DNA of 11,705 bases. Source: Monoraphidium neglectum. Taxonomy: Eukaryota; Chlorophyta; Chlorophyceae; Sphaeropleales; Selenastraceae. The DNA lies in the NCBI RefSeq assembly GCF_000611645.1, contig NW_014012809.1, positions 8,157 to 19,861 of the forward strand. The letters run 5' to 3'. The notes below the pieces were generated by a model. It had not been told where the DNA came from, did no database searches, and worked only from the letters and a program-made list of their open reading frames with translations. Shown here piece after piece: positions 1-7,800 of this stretch. How positions within the stretch are numbered: the stretch's first letter is position 1; each line of letters opens with the position of its first letter. The position numbers and the translations under genes were made by a program.

Positions 1-710
1 CCCAAAAAGCTTCGCGCCGTGGCGCCGCGGCACCCACCCGCTGCGACCGCTTCGTTTGAGATGTCGCCCTTGGGCTTGACGCGGCTGTTGCTGATGCGCT
101 TGCCGTCGGGCACCACGATCGCCTTGACGGCGCCGCCGTCGGCGACAGCAGACGCAAAGACCCTGCAGAGGGGTCGATTTGCATGGTGACAACGCATGCT
201 GACGAGGCATGATGACAAGGCGGTCGGCTCGGTGGCCACAATCAGCGTGTGTGTGCCTTGCCTGGTGTGCTCCCAAGCAGCCCGAGCGGCAAGCGCCGCC
301 GCGAGCCGGGGCACGGCTCACAGCGGCGCGGCGCCGCTGTGGCCGGGGCGATGGGTACGGTCCGGCCGCCCCGGCAGGTGACAGGCTGGTTCGAGTGAAT
401 GCAGCCGGCCCGGCAGCAAGGCAGGGCCTAGCGAAGATGGGCCGGCGGAGGGCGCCAGAGGCGAGCCCGGGGCCGAAACTCGGAACCCTAAACCATAAGC
501 CCTAATCCCTAGGGCCCCTGGCGGCCCACCTGAACCCGCAGCCGGCCACTGCAGACGAGACGTCTTTGAATTCGAGGCCGAAGCGCGTGTCTGGTTTGTC
601 GCTGCCGAAGCATGCCATGGCGTCGGCGTAGGTGAGGCGCGTGAAGGGCCGGGGCAGGTCGACGCCCTTGATTTCCCTTTTGGGGGGTGGGGTGTGGTGG
701 GGTGGGGCGT

Positions 711-781
<71 letters not shown>

Positions 782-1394
782 GCGCGCGCGCGCGTGCGCG
801 CGTGTGCACGCGGTGGCAGTGGGGGGGGTTGTGGATAGATATATAAACAATTGTATAAAAAACCAGTGCATACGTGAATGCTGCCACAATCGCATCAAAC
901 CCAAGGAAGCCGGGCGGCCACCTGAAGATGGTGGCGATCAGCTCCTCCATGAGCCCCATGATTGCGTCCCGATCCATCCAGGCCATCTCCATGTCCAGCT
1001 GGGTGAACTCAGGCTGCCGGTCGGCGCGCAAATCCTCGTCGCGGAAGCACCGCGCGATCTGGGCGACACGAGATCAGATCGGATTGCTTTCACGGATCGA
1101 TCACGGCACGCGGGCGTGAGGGCAAAGTGCGGGGTCAGCGATCCGCCCCGCATGGATGGCAAGAATGTGCACAGGGCGCTTCGACGCACCCTCCGCCACG
1201 TTCACACACGCACATGCATCGCGACACCCTCATTTCGTGAACCTGCAAGTCATCGCCATAACCCATCGCCCTGCACCTGGGAAACCCGCGCGTGACCCCT
1301 CACTGTCAAGCACTGTTTTACTGGCTGCCCACCCACGTGCTGAGTGTGCAGTGGAGGCACCCCTGGGCCCCTCCTCCACCCGACCCTCAAAAGC

Positions 1395-1430
<36 letters not shown>

Positions 1431-3911
1431 ACACACACACACACACACACCAACGACACACTCACATGTACATCCACACACAAACTCACACAAACAAACG
1501 CAAACACACCCATCCGCCCTCCCCCCAAATAGCCTTACCTGGTAGTACCTGTCGTACCCCGCGACCATAAGCATCTGCTTGAACAGCTGCGGGCTCTGCG
1601 GCAGCGCATACCAATCGCCGGCGCCCAGCCTGCGCAGCGCCCCGGGAGGGAGGACGGCACAAATCAAGTCCGGCAGCGCCCCGCGCCCAGGGGTGGCCAC
1701 CGCTTGAGGGTCCTTGGCGCAAGGCTCTCGCCCGCGTACGACATCACCCGCCACGAAGCATACAAATCACTAGATAAAATCCAGTTGCCGCGGGGTTTGT
1801 CGGGTGCCAAATTGATTTCTTCCCCTCAGATCACATCCTCGCAACCTCGCACTGCCGCCGCCGGACCTCGCACCTCGACGGCACTATGTAGTCGCGCGCC
1901 CCCTCCGGCGTGCTGCGCGTGAGCAGCGGCGTCTCCACCTCGACAAAGTCGTGCCCGTCCTCCAGGAAGCGCCGGATGGTGCGCACCAGGCGGTGGCGCA
2001 GCCGCAGGTTGGTGTTCATCTGGGGTCGCCTGGCGGGGTTCAGGGTTCAGGGGTTAGGACTCAGGGTTTAGAGCTGGGTAGGAACCCCCATAGAAGGAGA
2101 CCCAGGGAAGGGTGTCCGTGCGTTGAGGGGCGCTGTGGCGCTGCCGTTCGAGCTGCTGCAGGGTCCAGAGTTTGAGGCAAGGCCCGCTCCGGCGCATCGA
2201 GCCAGGCAGCCGCCTCGATGCACGAGGGAGGCGCCGCCGACCTCGGCACGCCGGCACCCCGCGGCGGCCCTCGGCACCCCGCCCACTGATATCCGTGGTT
2301 CGAGCAGCCAGAAGCCTAACCCTTGCAGCAGCCAGGCGCGTCGCGTCAGGTCCAGCACGCGGCGCCAGCCACGCAGCCACCAACGAACACACTTTCGCCC
2401 CGCCCTCGAAGCAGCCCAAGTTTGAGTGCTTAATTTAGTCACCTCAGGTCCAGCACGCGGTTCTTGAGGCGCAGCTCTTCGCGGGGCGCCTCCCCCTCCT
2501 CGGCCTCGCTTACAGGGAATGGCAGCAGGCGGCCGACGCCGTTGAGCACGCTGCGAATTGGGGGCGAAGGCCAGGTGGGGGCGGGATAAGGGGGAGGCGG
2601 TCATGTGGGCCGCTGCAGTCAAAGAAGGGGTCTTGCAGCAACGTGAGGGGCATGTGCACCCAGGGGTATGGGGGAAGGCCCGCCCCTCAGCCCCGCGCCG
2701 CTGCTGGTCGGCAGGCACGTCCAGCAAAGCAGAATCCAAAAACGCCGGCGGATGGCAGGCAGGAGGCGGCCACTGCTGGAAACACGGCATCAAGGCCTTA
2801 ATGCCCTTCCTTCGCTCGTTCATGAAAGTGACCGAAAAATCCTACACCCTTGACCCTGTATTCTGATTTGGGGAGTTGTACAAACCCAGGTCTCCAAAGC
2901 GGCTGCCGGTCCACACCTCATGCTCGTGGCCAGCAGCTCCACACCGCCCGTCGGCAGCTTCGGGTTCGGATCCTTGCGCACCCGCAGCTGCCCGGTAACT
3001 GCCACCACGTACTCAGAGCGCAGGCGCGCGGCGGCGCGGCTGGCCTCAGGGTGGGTCTGAGGCTCTCCCACCACCTGGTGTGGGGTGGGGGCGGCCGGGC
3101 GGCAGTGAAGCGGGACGCAAGGGCTGCCATGGGGTCTTTGGGTGGGGGCGTCCAGGGGCTGCTTAGGGGGATGCTCAAGGGTTGGCTGTCGGCGATGCTG
3201 CGCGGCCGTGCGCGCGGGGGCAGGGGCCGGGCTGCGCAGGTGCGGGCCGCACGCCGCGTCGCTCCCGCGCAGGCGCCACCGCTGACGCCGACGCGGCGAT
3301 GAGAGCCCCAACCTCCGCGAGCGGCCTCCGCGCCACGGTGCAAGCTCAGTGCCGGAAGCGTGTACACATCGCAAATGTGTACACGTCGCAAATCGCACTG
3401 TACCCACACATGCAGCCAAACATACATGTACGCACGTGTTCATACATGTATGTAGGCACTCATACGTGCGCACTGCTCTCACCTGCAGCAGACCAGTGTG
3501 GTCTCGCACATCAAGGAAGCACAGGCCGCCCATATTGCGGTTTCGGTCCACCCAGCCGCACACCGTGATCTCCTTGCCTGCGTCCGCCTCGCGCAGCGTG
3601 CCGGCGCCGTGGGTGCGCGCAGGCCACGTCATCTGGGCATCGACGAGCGTCGAGAGCCCCGAGGCGTCAGCCTCTGCCTGCGGCGGTGCGGCCGCGGCAC
3701 CGGCCGCCGCGGCGGCCGCGCTGCAGCGCGGCAGCTGATGCTTGTACATGCTCATGAGCATGCTGCAGCTCCTTGATGGGACCCTGGCAGCGGCAAAGGC
3801 CGGCTGCGTCACACGCTTGCACATTGAGCGCGCCTGGCTGGTGCCAGGGCACATCGACGATCGCAGCATAACGCTAGCAGTCTTCGTAACAACGAGTTTC
3901 AGTTGTTGCAT
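1..3911 (-). CDS. aspS: Organellar (bacterial-type) aspartyl-tRNA synthetase, 5' part, 8 exons, gene continues past left edge
   Basis: Class II synthetase that charges tRNA-Asp in plastid and/or mitochondrion. My phase-consistent exons (minus strand, in order) are 3911-3483, 3074-2917, 2550-2443, 2029-1874, 1629-1539, 1058-922, 676-530 and 162-38, all GT-AG, giving about 450 residues. ATG 3911 is the first Met after an in-frame TAG (3920-3918). Residues 1 to about 95 are Ser/Arg/Ala-rich with a poly-Ala run, like a transit peptide. The OB-fold anticodon-binding domain follows (CGWVDRNRN near 118; [11 protein letters not shown] in exon 2). Exon 3 ends VLDLRRPQM across the junction. Exon 4 carries motif 1 and TPEGARDY, exon 5 [12 protein letters not shown], and exon 6 motif 2 ([19 protein letters not shown], near 318). 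Motif 3 is outside the window. The family is certain from these motifs, and the closest relatives I recall are plant dual-targeted and bacterial AspRS. In exon 7 the usual RYGSDKPD reads CFGSDKPD. The last donor (37/36) is the least sure junction, because a GT at 33-32 is also possible. Confidence 0.93.
319..341. repeat. Perfect 11-bp inverted repeat with 1-nt spacer
   Basis: Left arm CACAGCGGCGC (319-329) and right arm GCGCCGCTGTG (331-341) are exact reverse complements around one G. The element lies in AspRS intron 7 and could extrude as a short cruciform or form an RNA hairpin. A chance origin in GC-rich intron sequence is possible. Confidence 0.75.
486..513 (-). repeat. Degenerate telomere-like heptamers beside the exon 7 donor
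   Basis: The plus strand reads CCCTAAA, CCATAAG, CCCTAAT, CCCTAGG in strict 7-base register. This is the complement of the plant/algal telomere unit TTTAGGG with one or two changes per unit after the first. In the AspRS transcript it becomes a series of G-runs starting 16 nt after the donor of intron 7. Confidence 0.65.
712..812. repeat. (GT)n microsatellite followed by a (CG)-rich alternating tract
   Basis: GT repeats run from 712 to about 782, broken once by TTT near 761, then continue as GC repeats (782-794) and mixed alternating purine/pyrimidine to about 812. The tract lies in AspRS intron 6, starting about 35 bp upstream (transcript sense) of the exon 7 acceptor. The transcript carries the (CG)n(CA)n strand. 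It is the inverted partner of the tract at 1396-1450. Confidence 0.95.
1059..1538 (-). other. AspRS intron 5 (480 bp), microsatellite-bearing
   Basis: The donor GTAAGG (1538-1533) directly follows the Gln codon ending DRYYQ, and the acceptor CCCAG ends at 1059 before IARCF. The intron holds the (CG)n(CA)n tract and CA-rich degenerate sequence on to about 1510. His/Thr- or Cys/Val-repeat open frames here are translation artefacts of the dinucleotide tract. Confidence 0.85.
1396..1510. repeat. (CG)n(CA)n microsatellite with degenerate CA-rich tail
   Basis: CG repeats (about 1396-1404) lead into CA repeats to 1450, broken once near 1431, then an A/C-rich degraded tail reaches about 1510. On the AspRS transcript strand this reads (UG)n(CG)n, the reverse complement of the (CG)n(CA)n carried by intron 6. 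The two tracts therefore form an inverted repeat around exon 6. Confidence 0.95.
2030..2442 (-). other. AspRS intron 3 (413 bp)
   Basis: The donor GTGACT starts at 2442 after VLDL plus AG, and the acceptor CGCCAG ends at 2030. Telomere-like repeats occupy the acceptor end. The rest is GC-rich with no recognisable gene; long open frames on both strands across it lack any family resemblance. Confidence 0.85.
2036..2070 (+). repeat. Five telomere-like heptamers forming the exon 4 acceptor tract
   Basis: The plus strand reads GGGTTCA, GGGTTCA, GGGGTTA, GGACTCA, GGGTTTA in exact 7-base register; the last unit is a perfect plant/algal telomere repeat. In the AspRS transcript (minus strand) this becomes a CCCTGAA/CCTAACC tract ending a few bases before the CCAG acceptor. 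It thus supplies the pyrimidine-rich stretch and a CTAAC that fits the plant branch-point consensus. Confidence 0.75.
2551..2916 (-). other. AspRS intron 2 (366 bp), no distinct content
   Basis: The donor GTGTGG starts at 2916 (phase 2) and the acceptor TTCGCAG ends at 2551. I see no repeats, RNA genes or supported small genes inside it. Confidence 0.8.
3075..3482 (-). other. AspRS intron 1 (408 bp)
   Basis: The donor GTGAGAGC starts at 3482 directly after GLLQ. The acceptor is chosen at CACCAG (ending 3075) because it gives [12 protein letters not shown], which matches the family length between GLLQ and LRSEYVV. A second CAG further downstream in the transcript (ending at 3057) is also in phase but would delete six residues. 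The donor-proximal part carries short tandem repeats. Confidence 0.85.
3360..3480. repeat. 17-bp and 20-bp short tandem repeats in AspRS intron 1
   Basis: A 17-bp unit (gtgtacacRtcgcaaat) occurs twice in tandem at 3360-3376 and 3377-3393 with one difference. A 20-bp periodic array starts at 3421 (catacatgtacgcacgtgtt), repeats at 3441 (catacatgtatgtaggcact) and decays at 3461. Both are rich in the alternating motifs GTACAC and CATACATGTA. They sit within about 120 nt of the intron 1 donor. Confidence 0.8.
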
Positions 3912-4031
3912 GCGCTTCTAGGGCGCCCACACAGATCAAGGAGTTAGCAGTGCCCAGCTCGCCGAACCTATGAAGCAATTGACCACGAATACGATGATGA
4001 ATGATACACAAATGATCATGGAAATTAGGCA

Positions 4032-4060
4032 TGGGCCAATGGGCGGCTGTGGCGGGCCCA
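4032..4060 (-). promoter_or_regulatory. TGGGCC / CCAAT-type promoter cluster upstream of AspRS
   Basis: TGGGCC (4032-4037) overlaps CCAAT (4036-4040), which runs into TGGGCG (4040-4045), and TGGGCCC occurs on the minus strand at 4060-4054. The cluster lies 120-150 bp upstream of the AspRS start. TGGGCY ('site II') elements are known in land-plant promoters of nuclear genes for organelle and translation functions. Their use in this alga is inference. Confidence 0.35.
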
Positions 4061-4691
4061 AGTGGTGGGTTGTGCAGCTGTCACCTTGCGCTGACCAGCA
4101 ACATCATGGACCGCACCCTGGACTGCATGGTAACGACAGCACAGCACACCGATTGGCAGTGCAGACTTGTCAGAATATCTGATTTTCAAGGTAGTACAGC
4201 TTCTCGATTCCCCCAACTCTGCTCAGCGCGCCCAGGCATTGTGAATCTGCAGTCCACCACCCCCAGAGGGGGTACATCGAATGAAGTTGCGAACATGGCG
4301 CATCGGACCCACTGTCCCATATGTTGTACATCATGGTGGGCAAGCAGCTGCCAGGCAGACGAGCAGCGCGCTGGGGATCAATGCGCAGGGCGCTTTCAGC
4401 CAACCATGAAACAGGAACTCTAGGCACACAGACACCATCTTGCATGCACACGTGCCGGCAAGCGTGTGCAATGCCATGAGACATCGTGTTGTTGCTTCAT
4501 TAGTCCGGCCTTCCGGGTTGGTGCATTTGATACTCGCACCAGCAGCATCGTCGAACTGGGGTGGACTAGCGCAAATCAGAGTCGTCAGAGCGGCGAGCAC
4601 ACATGACAGGTGGAGCACAACTAGGCAAGATTGACCAAGTGTAGAGACGTCGGAGGTGGCTTGCGTCAAGCCCCATTCTCCTCCCGCCTTG

Positions 4692-4731
4692 CAGGGCACA
4701 GCAGCAACTCTCAGGGCACAGCAGCAACTCT
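4692..4731. repeat. Perfect 20-bp tandem duplication
   Basis: The unit cagggcacagcagcaactct occurs at 4692-4711 and again, identical, at 4712-4731. It is about 155-190 bp upstream of the kelch start codon. The lack of divergence suggests a recent duplication; any regulatory role is unknown. Confidence 0.95.
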
Positions 4732-4838
4732 CCCTGAGCGGGGGCGTCACTACGTCGTCACCCAGTCGTTTCAAGGTCAGCCAGTGATCTCGGCCAGCCC
4801 ATCTGGCCCCTGCGACTGGACAGTCAGTCATTTGGGAG

Positions 4839-4851
4839 AATAATAAACAAT
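4839..4851 (+). promoter_or_regulatory. AT-rich TATA-like element before the kelch gene
   Basis: The short AT-rich run aataataaacaat ends about 33 bp before the kelch ATG and stands out from the GC-rich surroundings. It could be a TATA-like element with a very short 5' leader, or simply an AT-rich 5' UTR. No transcription start can be assigned. Confidence 0.3.
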
Positions 4852-4884
4852 TGAAGCACAGATCACCCTTTCGCCGCCACAACG

Positions 4885-7800
4885 ATGGCCGCGTGCTGTA
4901 CATCACCGCAAGAGCGCTATGTCGACATGGAGCTCGCCGATAAGAAGGCCAGCGACGCCGCGGGCCTCACTGACGGTGCTGGCGTCACCGCTGGCGGGGC
5001 GCGCCGCCGCCGCCGCTGCAACCCAGCGATCATCCTGGGCTCGCTGGGCTTTGCTCTCGGCCTGATCTCCCTCATCTTCGCCATCTACGCCGCCACGGTG
5101 GCGCGCAAGGTGCGCACATGGCGCCTCAGCGCACCAGGGACCTTTGGAGCCGCCGCCCTGTGGTTTTGGAATGCGCAAACGTCACAGCCGCAACACACTC
5201 AGCGCGCCGCGGGGGTGCAACGTGCTTAGCCTGCCGGCGCACCCCGCATCCCCGTTGTCCCCACGCTCACGGTCGCCACGTGCCCGACCCGCAGGGCTTG
5301 ACTGCGGCGAACAGCGGCGGCGGCACGGGCGCGGTGCTCTCGACCGACCCCCGCCGCGGACCCGCGGGCGCAGCTTTTGACGGCGGCCTCTTTGCGGGCA
5401 GCGGCTACTTCGCCCCCATGCGGCCTATGAAGTACTCCCGCTCGGATTTCCGGGTAATTTTTGGGCCGCATGGCTGCATGGCTGCATGACGGCACGCGGC
5501 ATGGCCACGGCTTGTCTGCATCTCCATCCCATGCAGCCGCCTGCGGCGGCTCAACACAGCGCACACCGCCCCGGCGCATGCGCGCGCGCCACGGCCGCCC
5601 ATGCCGCATGTTTGCACGCGCCGCAGGCCCCTGCGGCCGCGCGCGTCCCGTGGCCGCGCGGCTGAAGCGGCTGGCCCCCGCCATTCCGGCGGAGCGCAGC
5701 GATGCCCGAGCGCAGCAGCAGCAGTTTTAGCCTGCCATCACGTAATCCCGCCGGCCATCACAGGCCTCTCCCGTCGGCAATGACATCTACCTCACCGGCG
5801 GCCTCACAAATGAGGCGGCCCCCATTCCCGGGGACGCCAACAGCACCGTGGCCAAGCCAACAGGCCGCGCCATCCCGAACCTCGTGCGGTGAGCAAGGGG
5901 AGGGAAGGGCGGCAGCCGCCGCGGCGTGCCGGCCGGCGCCGGCCACCGCCCGCATTCGAGGGCGCGCAAGGCTCCTGTGCGCCGGTGCAGACGGCACCCT
6001 CCACGTGCGGCGAGACAGCCCCCTCTCCCCCATACAACACACCCGCCTGCAGCTTTCCTTGCACTGGAATCTATGGCTGCCATGGCTTCACCAGACCCGA
6101 TCGCACACCTCCTCATCCCGGCCCCCCTGACACCACCGCCGCCCCTCTCGCCGCCCGCCGCGCCCCTCCGCGCCCCGCAGCTATGACACGTACACCGGCG
6201 CCGCAAGGGAGCTCGCCCCCATGCCCGAGCCCAGGTGAGGGCGCAGACCGTTTTGTCTCGCAATCGCAAGCCCAACACTCTCACCCACCCCACCGTGAAC
6301 CGTCCGGCCCCAGCGCCGAGTGCCACGCTGGTATGGGCGCGTGCGCAGCGCTGCCGGGGCATGGCAGCGCGGACGATCAGCCCGGATCATCGCCCTGCGT
6401 ACGGGCGGGGCCGTCGGCGCTTGTTTCCACACAGCTTTTGCGGCCTGATTAGTGGCTTGTTTGTGCAATTGCTCCATGCTGGCAGGACGCGCCACGCGGC
6501 GGCCGTCTATGGCAACAACATCTACATCATGGGCGGCCTCACTGATGGTGGGCCGCGCAGGCGCCCGGGGGCGCGCCGCTTGGGGTCCCCGCGCCCACCG
6601 CAACGTCCCCCCCCGCCCTGCTGTCGCACACGACGCTCAGCCGGCCCCGCGGCGCCGCCGCCCGCGCGCTCTTGCGGGCATAGACCTTCCGAGCGAGCGG
6701 GCCAGCGAGCAAAGCGCCGACTGGTCTGCAAATTTGCGCCGCTGCAACAAACCGTCCACCGATTGCAGTGAGCGACCCCGACAAGCACGACCCCGCTGGG
6801 ACTGTCCTTGTGTATGACGTCACCAAAGGCACCTGGAGCACGCTGCCAGGTGGGATCCGCGCCTATCCACGGGGCATGCTGCCAGAATCATGGATACGTG
6901 CATGCATATGCGTGCAACGGTTTGAGTTCTGTGACGTCTGCGGCATCGCCCTGCAGCAGAGTCGGTGCTGACGTCAGCTGGGCGCTGTCACGGGGCCCAG
7001 GGCCGCTTGGGACGCCGTCAATGCGGCCCCGCGGCCTTCTGCTCTGGGGGCCGTTGTGCGACCCACAAGCCGCGGCCGCACGCGGGCGCCTACGAGCCCG
7101 CGGCGCAGAGCCGGCCGCGCCCGCCGAGCTGTCGCCATGCGCCCCGCGCGCATTCGCGCACTTTGCCCCCACCCGCCCTCTGTGCTGTCCCCACCGCAGG
7201 CCGGCTCACGACGCCGCGCACAGACGCGTGCGCCACCGCGATTGACGGGAAAATCTACCTGATGGGTGGCTGGGCGGCCAACTACTCAGGTGGGTGCGTT
7301 CGGTTGCATGATGTCGCCGGCCGGGGTGTTTTACCTATTGGCGATTGGTGTGGTGGTGGGATGTAGGCGGTTGGGATTGTGAGATGAAAAAGGCAGTTGC
7401 GGTGGCGGTGGTCAGGGGACGGCCGGCGCGGTCGCAGCGGTGGTGTTGTGGAGGGGGCGGCTCACCACAACGTTTGAGTGCAAGGGCCGTCCAGGCGCGC
7501 GCAAGGGGCGTGAGCTCGTGAACCCGCCGACACGCAAGCGCGCGCGACCCCAGCCCTCCCCCTCCCCCACCAAGCGCATCTGGGGTCCACCTTCGTCTCT
7601 GCTGCAACCTGATTTCACCAAACCTCATCTCCCGTGCTCCGCTCACTGTGCCTTCTTCACTTTCAAAACACCCTCCCCCACTGCGCCCTGTTTGCTGTAT
7701 GGCCTTCGATCCCACCTGCTGCGACGCGTCCGTTTGCAACGGGCCCCCCCGTCTTCCGCCGCAGCCCAGTTGGGCGGAGAGGTCCTCGACCTCAAGACCG

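Larger units (their letters stand above)
163..529 (-). other. AspRS intron 7 (367 bp) with telomere-like heptamers and a palindrome
   Basis: The donor is GTGGGC at 529-524 and the acceptor CTGCAG ends at 163. The intron holds four degenerate CCCTAAA-type heptamers (486-513) 16 bases from the donor and a nearly perfect GC-rich palindrome (319-341). The open frames that cross it are not supported as genes. Confidence 0.8.
3912..4884. other. Divergent intergenic region with putative bidirectional promoters
   Basis: The 973 bp between the AspRS ATG and the kelch ATG are visibly less GC-rich than the genes, with an AT-rich block around 3960-4030. Contents I can support are a TGGGCC/CCAAT cluster (4032-4060), a small ACCCCC-AGA-GGGGGT inverted repeat (4259-4273), a 20-bp tandem duplication (4692-4731) and an AT-rich element (4839-4851). 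Open frames here (for example minus 4170-4484) resemble no known protein. Confidence 0.7.

Noticed and set aside
509..1031. Minus-strand open frames with long His-Thr repeats, and plus-strand Cys-Val repeats
   Set aside because: They are translations of the GT/CA microsatellite in an intron. The start of the 318-1031 frame overlaps true AspRS exon 6, but the reading then runs through the donor at 921.
1230..1754. Minus-strand 174-codon frame as a separate gene
   Set aside because: Only the stretch from 1629 to 1539 is real (AspRS exon 5, [12 protein letters not shown]); the rest is intron 4 and the microsatellite of intron 5.
2068..2823. 251-codon minus-strand open frame
   Set aside because: It covers AspRS introns 2 and 3 in a different frame from exon 3, is Arg/Pro/Ala-rich and matches no family; GC-rich DNA gives long chance frames.
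3360..3480. CRISPR-like array
   Set aside because: The units are directly adjacent, diverging tandem repeats without spacers, inside a eukaryotic intron.
3747..3762. 16-bp palindrome CATGCTCATGAGCATG in AspRS exon 1
   Set aside because: It lies in coding sequence for a transit-peptide stretch rich in Met and Ser; coding constraint is an adequate explanation.
5787..6362. 191-codon minus-strand open frame opposite the kelch gene
   Set aside because: It overlaps kelch exons 3 and 4 antisense and has shadow-type Arg/Ala/Gly composition.
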